Part shown: positions 9,029 to 18,900 of the stretch, one piece after another
Position numbering within the stretch: position 1 is the stretch's first letter
Layout of the letters: each line of letters starts with the position of its first letter
Source: JBJXHC01 sp046160825
Lineage (GTDB): Bacteria; Bacteroidota; Ignavibacteria; UBA10030; UBA6906
Assembly: GCA_046160825.1 (NCBI GenBank)
Contig: JBJXHC010000027.1
Span: forward strand, 1-64,000
Direction: 5' to 3'
DNA: 64,000 nt
Notes under the pieces: model-generated
The model's database searches: none
Told to the model about the DNA's origin: nothing
Seen by the model: the letters and a program-made list of their open reading frames with translations, nothing else
Program-made: the position numbers and the translations under genes

Positions 9029-10299
9029 CGCGGAAGGATGCCATACCGGCGTTTTCCCTCCAAGCCGACAATGTCCGCTTTTTCCTTGATCTGAAAGACC
9101 GTTCCCACCTGATCGACCTTCCCTGGCAATATCCGCTCGAATCATGGCACGAGCATAAGGTGAAGCATGTGAATGTGAAGAGCGGCCTCTCCCGCCACAT
9201 CGTACGTTTCGTTGAAATAGATCATCGTCGGTACGCAATAAAGGAAACCACGCGAGAAGCTGCACAGCGCGAATTCCGGAACTATATCCGTTTGATGAAA
9301 ATGGATGTGCCGACCCTCATCCCGGTTGGCATTGTGACACGCGATGAGGGTTACGCGGCCGTGGAAACCGCGATCGGTCCGCAGATGGAGCCGCGAGAAA
9401 CCGGTTACCTCGTGACCGAACTTATGGAGAAGGTCATACCGGATTCGTTCCTGTTCAAGCGGGCATTTTCCAAGGAGAACCGCAACCGTATATGGGACAC
9501 GGTGATTCGATTGTTCATCAGCATGCACAGCCAGGGCGTTTACTGGGGCGATGCATCGCTCGCGAACATGCTGATTCATTTCAGTACGGAGGTTGTGCCG
9601 GAGTTGGGACGACGTACGAAATTGCAGGCTGTGCTGGCAGATGCGGAAACCGTGGAGATCCATCCGGGCATTTCAGACAAGCTGCGACTTGCAGACGTGG
9701 AGTTCTTTCTTGAATCCATGCTATGGACGGAAGCTGATCTGACGGCAAGCGGCATTGTCCGCGATCCGCTGATCACACAGAAAGACCAGAATTATGTTCT
9801 GCAAAGCTACACCGAACAGTACGCCGTTGAATTGGAGATGCAATCGTTCGAGCTTGTGACACACATCGACGCGGATAAACTTCTCGGCAACTTTGACGAA
9901 AAGGGGTATGGCAAACTGCTTCTCCAGCACATCCACGAACACAAGTGGTATATCAGCGAGAACCGCAAGGCGGAGGTACCGTTGGTGGAATCGGCAGAGG
10001 ATTGGTACAAGGAGGTATTCAAACCCGTCTGCAAGATATTCCATGACTATGGTCTCCTGAAATTTTTTCCCGACAAGACAGCATCAAGCCTCTACGTCGA
10101 GGTGATGGAACACAAGTATTTCATGAGTCAGCAGGAGAAAAAGGACGTCGGACTTGAAACGGCACTCGAGGATTACTGCAAGCGCTTCGCAAAGCAAGAG
10201 CCGTTCCGGGTAACAGTGGACAATATTGTTGACGCGCTGACCTCGTTGTTCAAACGGCACGCTCCAATTGGGACGAATCTCCATCTCGCCACGCTATGA
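9025..10299 (+). CDS. DUF4032 protein with kinase-like (Kdo/WaaP-type) N-terminal domain
   Basis: The 424-residue protein overlaps purC by ATGA. Residues 50-230 carry the core of a protein-kinase fold: 'YAIKE' (K73, the ATP-anchoring Lys), the catalytic loop 'YWGDASLANML' (D176, N181) and 'LADAETVE' (D206, in the DFG position). The C-terminal part (about 240-424) matches the DUF4032 pattern with 'YGLLKFFPDKTASSLYVEVMEHKYFMSQ'. The essential kinase residues are present, so activity is plausible; a small molecule or sugar substrate is more likely than protein for this family. There is no signal peptide. The link to purine synthesis is positional only. Confidence 0.75.
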   Translation: MTRKDAIPAFSLQADNVRFFLDLKDRSHLIDLPWQYPLESWHEHKVKHVNVKSGLSRHIVRFVEIDHRRYAIKETTREAAQREFRNYIRLMKMDVPTLIPVGIVTRDEGYAAVETAIGPQMEPRETGYLVTELMEKVIPDSFLFKRAFSKENRNRIWDTVIRLFISMHSQGVYWGDASLANMLIHFSTEVVPELGRRTKLQAVLADAETVEIHPGISDKLRLADVEFFLESMLWTEADLTASGIVRDPLITQKDQNYVLQSYTEQYAVELEMQSFELVTHIDADKLLGNFDEKGYGKLLLQHIHEHKWYISENRKAEVPLVESAEDWYKEVFKPVCKIFHDYGLLKFFPDKTASSLYVEVMEHKYFMSQQEKKDVGLETALEDYCKRFAKQEPFRVTVDNIVDALTSLFKRHAPIGTNLHLATL

Positions 10300-10309
10300 A
10301 TTGATGCCT

Positions 10310-10338
10310 TTGCTTCTTTCAACCCTACCTGTTATACT
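10310..10338 (+). promoter_or_regulatory. Sigma-70-type promoter
   Basis: TTGCTT (10310-10315), a 17-nt spacer and TATACT (10333-10338) stand about 60 bp upstream of the metalloprotease start at 10399. Confidence 0.6.
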
Positions 10339-10398
10339 ACTGCGTCTTTGACGCAACCCTTCCATGTGAACTTCCTATCCAAGTGGAGAAAACGACTC

Positions 10399-12843
10399 AT
10401 GCGTACCCTCATCCTGATTCTCTTTACAACATCGGCTCTTTTTGGCCAATCGAAACCGGACACTCAACCAGTGTTGATTACAGAGAAGACGAAGGAGATG
10501 GTCAAGCATACCGGTTTCCATAATTTTTATTGGGATGCGAGAGCGGGAAAAATGTATTTGGAGATCAGCCGGTGGAATGCTGAATTTCTTTACATGAACT
10601 CTCTTCCCGCTGGTGTTGGCTCCAATGACATTGGTCTGGACCGCGGTCAGATTGGCAATGGACGGATTGTGAAGTTTCAGAGAACCGGCCCGAAAGTGCT
10701 TCTCGTTCAACCAAATTATTCCTACCGCGCCATCAGTAACAATCCCGATGAACAGCGTTCGGTTGAGGAAGCGTTTGCGCAGTCGGTACTGTGGGGTTTC
10801 GAGGTAATAGCGGAACAGGATTCTCTCGTGCTCGTTGATGCGACGGGTTTTTATCTGCGCGATGTACACGATGTTGTTGGCGCGTTGAAACGGACGCAAC
10901 AGGGACCATACCGACTTGACGCTTCGCGCTCGGCTTTCTATCTCCCGAGAACAAGAAACTTTCCCCGCAATACAGAAGTGGAAGTGACTCTCACATTCAC
11001 GGGGGACGAACCGGGCGGGTGGGTGCAGCAGGTTGTTCCGACTCCCGAAGCGATCACTGTTCGCCAGCGCCACTCATTTGTCCAACTTCCCGATCCCGGC
11101 TATCGCCAGCGGGCAATGGATCCACGGTCCGGCTACTTCGGCATCGGCTACCAGGACTACGCTACTCCGATCTCCGAACCCATCGTGAAGCAGTTCATCG
11201 CACGACACCGACTTGAGAAGAAAGATCCAAGTGCTTCGATTAGTGAAGCAGTCAAGCCCATCGTATACTACGTAGACCGTGGAGCGCCGGAGCCAATCCG
11301 GTCTGCGTTGCTCGATGGAGCGCGCTGGTGGAACCAGGCATTCGAAGCGGCAGGCTACAGCGATGCGTTTCGCGTAGAACTGTTGCCCGACAGCGCTGAC
11401 CCGATGGATGCGCGATACAATGTCATCCAATGGGTCCACCGGGCGACACGCGGATGGTCATACGGCAACGCGATCGTCGATCCGCGCACAGGCGAAATTC
11501 TCAAAGGTCACGTCACGCTCGGATCGCTCCGCGTCCGTCAGGATTTCTTGATTGCGGAAGGACTCGTCGCAGAGTACGAAGATGGTAGAGTCACCGACCC
11601 GCGTATGGAACAGATGGCGCTGGCGCGCATCCGGCAACTCTCTGCACATGAAGTCGGGCACACACTCGGTCTTCAGCACAACTACATTGCCAGTGCGGCC
11701 AACCGCGCCTCAGTAATGGATTACCCGCATCCGTTAGCAACGCTCAACGCCGACTCAACAATTGATATCTCTCGTGCGTATGCGGACGGTATCGGCGAGT
11801 GGGACAAGGTGACGATTGCGTATGGGTATCAGGATTTTCCACATGGCGTGGATGAGCTGAAGGCGCTGAATGATATCATCATGAATGCTGCTGAGCGCGG
11901 GCTTATTTTTCTTACCGACCAGGATGCACGACCGCAAGGAAGCGCTCATCCCCAGACACATCTCTGGGACAATGGGGCCAACGCGGTGGACGAGTTGAAT
12001 CGGGTTATGCAGGTGCGAGCTGTTGCGCTACGGAATTTCTCAGAGAAAAAAATCAGGACAGGCGTACCAATGGCCATGCTTGAGGATGTGCTCGTGCCGG
12101 TGTATCTATCGCATCGTTATCAAGTGGAAGCGGCGGTGAAGGTACTTGGCGGCTTGCAGTACACCTATGTGCTTCGCGGCGATGGCCAGGTACCGACGAC
12201 GATGGTTCCACCGGACGAACAACGCCGTGCGCTTCTTGCTCTGATGACAACGCTGAAGCCGGACGTGCTTGCTTTGTCTGAGAGTATCCTTGCATTGATC
12301 CCACCGCGACCGGCAGGCTACGACAAAACCAGGGAACACTTCCGTGGTCGTACCGGAATGACGTTTGATCCTCTCTCGGCTGCTGAAGCATCGGCACAAC
12401 TCACGGTCAGTCTCATACTCAATCCAGCGCGGGCTGCACGACTGGTGGAGTATCACTCACGCGACAAGAAATATCCGGGATTGGATGAGGTGATTGACGA
12501 GTTGCTCCGTGGGACGTGGTATGCTGCACATGGGACCGGATATCACGCAGAGATCAGACGTGTTGTTGACAACGTTGTACTCAACAATCTTATGTCTCTC
12601 GCAACAAACGAACGTGCATCGTCGCAGACCCGCGGCATCGCCCTTCTTAAAATCAGTGAGTTGAAGGAACGTCTTGAGAGAGACAAGAAGATGGCGAAGG
12701 ACGTGGATCAGCGCGCACACTTTGCAAGAGCGCTTTCATTGTTCAAGACGTTCGAAGATGACCCGGGCGAGATGAGTTTTTCCAGTCCTGTCGATCTTCC
12801 TGCCGGGCCCCCCATCGGTGGTTTTGATTGTGGATTGGAATGA
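10399..12843 (+). CDS. Secreted zinc-dependent metalloprotease (DUF5117/DUF4953 type)
   Basis: ATG 10399 begins a signal peptide (MRTLILILFTTSALFGQ); an upstream TTG in frame would add 17 residues with no merit. The mature protein (814 residues in total) has the DUF5117-like segment 'TGFHNFYWDARAGKMYLEISRWNAEFLYMNSLPAGVGSNDIGLDRGQ' and a metzincin-type zinc site HEVGHTLGLQH (H417, E418, H421, H427) followed by a 'SVMDYP' Met-turn. Such proteases are common in Bacteroidota, where they act in the periplasm or outside the cell; their substrates are unknown. It has its own promoter. Family assignment is firm. Confidence 0.88.
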   Translation: MRTLILILFTTSALFGQSKPDTQPVLITEKTKEMVKHTGFHNFYWDARAGKMYLEISRWNAEFLYMNSLPAGVGSNDIGLDRGQIGNGRIVKFQRTGPKVLLVQPNYSYRAISNNPDEQRSVEEAFAQSVLWGFEVIAEQDSLVLVDATGFYLRDVHDVVGALKRTQQGPYRLDASRSAFYLPRTRNFPRNTEVEVTLTFTGDEPGGWVQQVVPTPEAITVRQRHSFVQLPDPGYRQRAMDPRSGYFGIGYQDYATPISEPIVKQFIARHRLEKKDPSASISEAVKPIVYYVDRGAPEPIRSALLDGARWWNQAFEAAGYSDAFRVELLPDSADPMDARYNVIQWVHRATRGWSYGNAIVDPRTGEILKGHVTLGSLRVRQDFLIAEGLVAEYEDGRVTDPRMEQMALARIRQLSAHEVGHTLGLQHNYIASAANRASVMDYPHPLATLNADSTIDISRAYADGIGEWDKVTIAYGYQDFPHGVDELKALNDIIMNAAERGLIFLTDQDARPQGSAHPQTHLWDNGANAVDELNRVMQVRAVALRNFSEKKIRTGVPMAMLEDVLVPVYLSHRYQVEAAVKVLGGLQYTYVLRGDGQVPTTMVPPDEQRRALLALMTTLKPDVLALSESILALIPPRPAGYDKTREHFRGRTGMTFDPLSAAEASAQLTVSLILNPARAARLVEYHSRDKKYPGLDEVIDELLRGTWYAAHGTGYHAEIRRVVDNVVLNNLMSLATNERASSQTRGIALLKISELKERLERDKKMAKDVDQRAHFARALSLFKTFEDDPGEMSFSSPVDLPAGPPIGGFDCGLE

Positions 12844-12993
12844 ACCGGAAAATCGGCTAACGCAAGTACAGAATATTTACCGCAACTCTTTTCAATTTAT
12901 CCGTACAAGTATCCGTATTACTCCATCAACTTGGTCAACCTCAGAATTGCTGCAAATCATCACATTTCAACCAATTTCACTATCGGAGGATTC

Positions 12994-14346
12994 ATGAACA
13001 AAATCATGAGTATTCTCATGCTCCTTGCGTTGGTATCGGGACAGCTTTTTGCTGTACCTCCCGATGCGTCGCGCAAGGTGTTTCCCTATCCCATCCATCA
13101 GTCCGTCCTCGACAATGGGCTGAAGGTGATTTCCATTCCGTTCGACAGTCCGGGAATCATTTCATATTACACCGTCGTCCGCACGGGATCGCGCAACGAG
13201 GTCGAGCCTGGACTTTCCGGCTTCGCGCATTTCTTTGAACACATGATGTTCCGCGGTACGGAGAAATATTCCAAGGATGGCTACACCAAGGCATTGCAAT
13301 CCATTGGTGCGGATAACAACGCCTTCACGACGGATGACTACACTGCATATCATACGCTTGCAAGTGCAGAAGCTCTTGAGACGATCATGGATTTGGAGTC
13401 AGATCGATTCAAGAATCTGAAGTATACGGTTGAAGATTTTAAGACAGAAGCGGGAGCGATTCTTGGCGAGTACAACAAGAACTACTCAAGTCCGTTCATG
13501 ACCATCTTCGAGAAACTCCGCGAGGCCGCGTACGATCAGCACACCTACAAGCACACCACGATGGGTTTCCTGAAAGACATCATGGACATGCCGAACCAGT
13601 ATCAGTACAGTCTCACATTCTTTGATCGCTGGTATCGTCCGGAACACTGTGCCCTGATAGTGGTCGGAGATGTGAATCACGACAAACTTCTGACGTTGGC
13701 CAAGAAGTACTACACCGATTGGAAGCGCGGCACGTACAAGCTGGATGTACCTGTTGATCCACCTCAGACCAAGGAGAAGTTTGTTGAACTTCCCTGGAAG
13801 TCGGAAACGTTACCGATTCTTGCCATCGGCTATCATGGTCCAACCTTCAGCGACTCAAAGATCGACATGCCTGCGATTGATCTGCTCTCACAGGTACTGT
13901 TTTCGCAGACATCCGAATTGTTTACCAAGTTGGTGATTGAACAACAGGCCGTGGAGTTTGTCCAAGGCGGACAGCAGGATTCCCGGGACCCTGGTTTGTT
14001 CAACATCTTTACCAGAATCAAAGACCCGAAGAACATTGATATGGTACGGAATGAAATTTATGCCGCAATAGAAAAAGCCAAGACCACGCCGGTTTCAGCC
14101 GAGAACCTCGCGGAGATAAAATCATTCATGAAATACGGTTATGCCATGGGCTTGAATAACGCCGATGCAATAGCAAACAGTCTCTCGCATTATTTCCAAG
14201 TGATTGGTGATCCGGAAGCCGTCAACCGTGTGTACGCGCTGTATGACAGCGTAACGCCGGCGGATATTATGATGGTCGCCAATAAGTACTTCAGTCCCAA
14301 TAACCGTACGGTGGTTCTGTTGACGATGGAAGGAGCGAAACAATGA
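12994..14346 (+). CDS. M16 family zinc peptidase, catalytic subunit
   Basis: ATG 12994 follows GGAGGA (12985-12990) and opens a signal peptide (MNKIMSILMLLALVSGQLFA). The 450-residue protein has the inverted zinc motif HFFEH (in 'GFAHFFEHMMFRGTEKYS') of pitrilysin/insulinase-type peptidases. It is followed in the same operon (4-bp ATGA overlap) by a second M16 protein lacking the motif. Such pairs usually form a heterodimer in the periplasm that degrades peptides. The TTG-started longer frame from 12931 has no RBS and is rejected. Confidence 0.92.
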   Translation: MNKIMSILMLLALVSGQLFAVPPDASRKVFPYPIHQSVLDNGLKVISIPFDSPGIISYYTVVRTGSRNEVEPGLSGFAHFFEHMMFRGTEKYSKDGYTKALQSIGADNNAFTTDDYTAYHTLASAEALETIMDLESDRFKNLKYTVEDFKTEAGAILGEYNKNYSSPFMTIFEKLREAAYDQHTYKHTTMGFLKDIMDMPNQYQYSLTFFDRWYRPEHCALIVVGDVNHDKLLTLAKKYYTDWKRGTYKLDVPVDPPQTKEKFVELPWKSETLPILAIGYHGPTFSDSKIDMPAIDLLSQVLFSQTSELFTKLVIEQQAVEFVQGGQQDSRDPGLFNIFTRIKDPKNIDMVRNEIYAAIEKAKTTPVSAENLAEIKSFMKYGYAMGLNNADAIANSLSHYFQVIGDPEAVNRVYALYDSVTPADIMMVANKYFSPNNRTVVLLTMEGAKQ

Positions 14347-15893
14347 GACGTTTTATCATCATGCTCTGCATGGCATTTATCGCCGGAGCGGCAGTCAATG
14401 TGTTGATAGCCAAGACTCCGGTAAAAATCACGGAGATCCAGAGCGAACATTCTCCCCTCATTTCGTTTCGTGTTATTTTGCGCGCAGGTTCCATCAATGA
14501 TTGGAAGGGGAAGGAAGGCATCAACGCCCTGACAGCATTTATGATCGCGCAAGGTGGCACGAAGGATTTGAAGTATCAGGAAGTGGTCGCTAGGATGTAT
14601 CCCTGGGCTGCAGGCATCAATGTTGCGCCCGAGAAAGAGATCACCACATTTATCGGGAGTGTTCACAGGGATCATCTCGACAAATTCTACAAAATCTTCA
14701 GCGACCTGATTCTGAATCCGCGCTTTGATCCTGATGACTTCACGCGCAACAAGGATCTTGCGATGAGTTTTCTGGAGAAGAATCTGCGCGGAACGGATGA
14801 CGAAAACCTCGGTAAAGAGGCTTTCACAATCGCTATGTTCAAAGATCATCCCTACGGTACCGCCGGCGCTTCGGTCGAGGGATTGAAATCCACGACACTC
14901 GAAGATGTCAACGAATACTACAAGAAAATGTACACCACGGGCAACATCTGGGTTGGCATTGCAGGTGGATACCCGAAGTCACTTGTCGATCAGATCAAGA
15001 AGGACTTCAATACGCTGCCTGATGGGAAGTTCACTCCTGTCGCGCTGCCACTGCCGGAAAAGCTTGAAGGAATTGAAATCGATTATATCGAGAAGCCCGC
15101 ACGTGCCACCGGAATCTCGATGGGACATCCTCTCTCCGTCACCCGTAAGGACAAGGATTTCTATGCACTGATGGTGGCGAATTCCTATTTTGGCGAACAC
15201 CGGACCTTCAATGGTGTTTTGATGAACCGATTGCGCGGCGACCGCGGATTGAACTACGGTGACTACTCGTATATCGAAAGATTCATCGGTGGCGTTGGCG
15301 GTTCGCGGTTCCCTGATGTCAATACACCGTTACGGCAACAGTACTTTAGCATCTGGTTGCGACCGGTACAGCCGGAGAACGCACATTTTGCGGTCCGGGC
15401 AGCCCTGTACGAAATGGAAAAATTCGTGAAGGACGGGCTGACGGAGGAGCAGTTTCAACAGACCCGGAAGTTTGTCCAGAACTACTCCAAACTCTGGGCG
15501 CAGACACTTGATCGTCGGCTCGGATACAAAATGGATTCCGAGTTCTATGGGACGGATGACTACATTGAGCGCATCGACCGTGAACTCAAGACACTCACTG
15601 TGGATGACGTGAACAGAGCCGTGAAGAAACACATTGATCCGAAGAATCTCAAGGTGGCCATTGTTGCAGAGGATGGCAAGGGATTACAAGAAGCGATGCT
15701 TTCGAATGCACCCTCCACGATCAAGTACGTGTCGCCCGTATCCGAGCGTATTGCCGAGGAAGACAAGCGCATCTCCATGTTTCCGCTTGGTATCAACAAA
15801 GCCAGGGCCCGCGTGATGCCGGTACATATGCTTTTTGAGAATGAAAGTCCCGGACAGACAATTGAGAGGAAAGATGACGAAGTAAGGAAGTAG
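14343..15893 (+). CDS. M16 family peptidase, non-catalytic partner
   Basis: The 516-residue protein overlaps the catalytic M16 gene (ATGA) and begins with a signal peptide (RRFIIMLCMAFIAGAAVNVLIA). The usual HxxEH box is replaced by 'ALTAFMIAQGGTK', so it cannot bind zinc there. The rest keeps the M16 fold ('TDDENLGKEAFTIAMFKDHPYG', then the second-domain 'LNYGDYSYIERF'). By analogy with known M16 heterodimers it supplies the substrate-binding half for its neighbour. Confidence 0.88.
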   Translation: MRRFIIMLCMAFIAGAAVNVLIAKTPVKITEIQSEHSPLISFRVILRAGSINDWKGKEGINALTAFMIAQGGTKDLKYQEVVARMYPWAAGINVAPEKEITTFIGSVHRDHLDKFYKIFSDLILNPRFDPDDFTRNKDLAMSFLEKNLRGTDDENLGKEAFTIAMFKDHPYGTAGASVEGLKSTTLEDVNEYYKKMYTTGNIWVGIAGGYPKSLVDQIKKDFNTLPDGKFTPVALPLPEKLEGIEIDYIEKPARATGISMGHPLSVTRKDKDFYALMVANSYFGEHRTFNGVLMNRLRGDRGLNYGDYSYIERFIGGVGGSRFPDVNTPLRQQYFSIWLRPVQPENAHFAVRAALYEMEKFVKDGLTEEQFQQTRKFVQNYSKLWAQTLDRRLGYKMDSEFYGTDDYIERIDRELKTLTVDDVNRAVKKHIDPKNLKVAIVAEDGKGLQEAMLSNAPSTIKYVSPVSERIAEEDKRISMFPLGINKARARVMPVHMLFENESPGQTIERKDDEVRK

Positions 15894-15904
15894 CCCGGCA
15901 GGCG

Positions 15905-15932
15905 TTGACAACGCCGATTGTTCTGTTATCTT
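15905..15932 (+). promoter_or_regulatory. Putative sigma-70 promoter upstream of a hairpin
   Basis: TTGACA (15905-15910), a 16-nt spacer and TATCTT (15927-15932) lie just before the hairpin at 15937. If used for addA, the transcript would start in the hairpin region. Confidence 0.5.
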
Positions 15933-15936
15933 TAAG

Positions 15937-15974
15937 GGCATCCCGCCACACAACGCGGGGTGCCTTTTCATTTT
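15937..15974 (+). terminator. Rho-independent terminator after the M16 pair
   Basis: A 10-bp stem with one G-U pair, GGCATCCCGC (15937-15946) and GCGGGGTGCC (15955-15964), has an 8-nt loop and is followed by TTTTCATTTT. It ends the M16 operon and sits 7 bp before the addA start codon, in a possible leader of addA. Confidence 0.8.
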
Positions 15975-15980
15975 CATCCC

Positions 15981-18900
15981 ATGCTGACACAATCCCAAAC
16001 TCAAGCTCTCGACCATTCACGCCATACCTGCGTTACAGCGAATGCAGGTTCCGGCAAAACCATGGTGCTGGTCGAGCGCTATCTCAAGATCCTCCTCGGC
16101 GGCACGGCGAGCGTTGGTGAAATCGTTGCCATTACCTTTACCGACAAGGCTGCCAGCGAACTCAAGCGGAAGATCGCCGTCAGCGTCTCCCGACGGCTCA
16201 AGGAAACCGCCGACCTTCCCACCCGTCGACTTCTTGAGAACGCACGTGATCAACTTTCCTCAGCGCTCATCTGCACGATACATGCGTTCTGTTCGAGAAT
16301 TCTGCGCGAGTATCCGGTCGAAGCAGGCGTCGATGCATCCTTCACCGTCCTTGAGGTCATCGATCAGGAAATGCTGCTGCAAGAGTCCCTTCGGGAGACA
16401 TTCCAGAACATTCTTTCGGATCGTGCAGATCGGACATTGCGCGATGAGGTGTTTGAACTTGTTCGCTTGATTGGCAAGCCTGCAGTCAAGGGAATTGCTT
16501 CAGCGTTGTGCCACAGGCGTGAACAAGTGGAGCGGCTCGTGTCCGGCGATGGTCTTTATGCACAATCTGACGAGCAGGTACTTGCATTCTGGCATTCGCT
16601 TTTGAGCGAGCGTTTGCAGAAAGAGCTTATAGGCAGTGGTGTGGACGAGGATTTGTTGCGTGTAGCTGAAGGTGCCAAGGGGAAGGATGCGCTGGCTGTT
16701 CGGGCGGGAGTCCGGCGTTTTGTCGCGACGCAAGAGTTGGGTATGCGTCAACAGGAGTTTCTCCATCTCATGGAGAGCATGCTGACACAAAAGGGGACGC
16801 TACTCAAATCACTCACGGGTGCAGCCGAGATTGATCCCTCCATTGTGAAGCGGCTGAGCGATCGTCGAAAGCTGATCGAGCCCCTCGTTGCAGTCCTGTT
16901 TGGCGAGCAGCCTAATGTTCAGCATGTTGTATTGCTTCGTTCAACTCGTACACTGCTAAAGATCTATCAACAAACGATTGAACGATATGAAACCACGAAA
17001 CTTGAATCCGGTCAGTTGGATTTTGACGACCTGCAACTGCGTACGAAGAACTTATTGACGCGCGAGCCCGTCCGCTCCCGACTGGCGCATCGATATAAGT
17101 TTATCATGGTGGATGAATATCAGGACACCAATACACTGCAGTACGAGATATTGTTGCCACTGGTAAGCAATCTCGCAACCGGCAACCTCTTCATTGTCGG
17201 TGACCCGAAACAGTCGATCTATGGTTTCCGCAACGCCGACGTGAGTGTCTTCGAGAAAACACGCATGGATATCCAGGAGGCCTCAGGGTTGTGGGGAACG
17301 GTGGTACTCGGCGAGAGCTTCAGGCCTTTACGCGATGTCGCGGCACTTGTCAATACGGTGTTTACACCCTTGATGAAAAAGTCCGAGGGGGTTCACGCAT
17401 CCTATGAAGTTGGTTATGAGCCACTCGTCAAAGCGAGAAGCAACAAAGCCTCGGGGCGGGTTGAGTTGCTTTTGCGTGAAGAGGAGGAAGAAGGCCGGTC
17501 TTCTCTGTCGGAAGGAGAAATGATAGCTCGCCGTGTGCTCAGTCTTCATGCTTCAAAGTCGATGGTATGTGATAAGGATGAGAAAGAGCATGAAATTCAA
17601 TTCCGGGATATTGCCATTCTCTTGAGGAGCCGGAATCTGTTGGAGGAGATCGAGCATGCGCTTGTACGGCACCACATTCCTTATCTCGTGACGGCAGGTG
17701 CCGGATATTTTCAAACGCAGACCATGTATGATTTCTATAACTATTTCCGGTTTCTTCTGAATACCGGCGACGACGTTGCCCTTACTGGGGTGCTGCGTTC
17801 GCCATTGTACGCAGTGTCCGATGCGGAATTATTCGACGCGGCAGGCGAGAATCGCAAAGGATCTCTGTGGCAACATCTTAGATCAGACCGTTCCCCGGCA
17901 AAAGAATTTCCGGCGCTCCGACGCGCACTCACGATGCTCGATGAAGACGTCCTTGTCGGCCTCAGATTGACGGTGACTGAACTTATCCAGAGGATTGTGC
18001 AACGCACCGGGTATATCGGTATTACCGCCGGGATTCCGCGCGGTGATCAGGCAATGGCAAACCTGGGCAAACTGCACCGGCTCGCTGAAACGTTTGAGGG
18101 TCGTGGGTTCTCAAATCTGTACGACTTCGTGAAACGTCTCAGTCGATTGATCGAAGAAGAGGAACAGGAAGGGCAGGGGGCCATCGATATTCAGCGGGAC
18201 GCTGTGCAAATCATGACTATCCACGCCGCGAAAGGGCTGGAGTTTCCCGTGGTTATTTTGCCAGGATTGGAGAGTACGTTCCAATATGACCGGGAGCCGT
18301 TTATTGACGACCATCTGGGGATTGGTTTCGAGACATCGAATGAGTCGGAAGAAATGCCGGCGATTACTTCATTCCTCAAACTTCGGTCGCGCTCGAAGAG
18401 TCTGGCGGAAGAAATGCGGGTGTTCTATGTTGCCTGTACCCGCGCGCGCGACATGCTTATCCTTTCCGGCCTTCTTGATTCCACCGAAACCAAGGCACAA
18501 TCATACATGCGATGGTTGCGCAACGGACTTGGGATTGATGACATCCCGTCGGGAAAGATCTTCGAATATTCAGTCGTCACGCCTTGTTTGAACGGGGAGT
18601 CCGGCCTGGCAAATGAGGCGCACACACTGTCAATCCACATTCTTCGAGCGGATGATCTCGCACGCGCATTGTCTGTCGAGTCTCCGCCTATCGTGCTGAA
18701 AGAACTTGGGGATATCCGGATCGAGAGTATCGCAGCGCAACCAACAGGAGAAATATACTCCGCAAGCAAGCTCCGAACGTACCGAGAATGCCCTGCGAAA
18801 TACTATCTGCGTTATGTGCTTGGGTTGCCGGAGGTTTCTGTGGGAAAAGATCCGGACAGGGAGACGGATGAAGACGATGACGAGCATCTCACGTCTCAAG

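Noticed and set aside
8492..9265. A 257-codon open frame on the minus strand
   Set aside because: It lies wholly antisense to purC and the DUF4032 gene, both of which have clear family motifs; the translation is low-complexity in Arg/Ser and shows no family pattern.
10348..10398. Upstream TTG start for the metalloprotease
   Set aside because: It would place 17 polar residues before a perfect signal peptide that starts at ATG 10399.
14190..14849. A 219-codon open frame on the minus strand
   Set aside because: It is antisense to the two M16 genes, whose motifs and signal peptides are clear.
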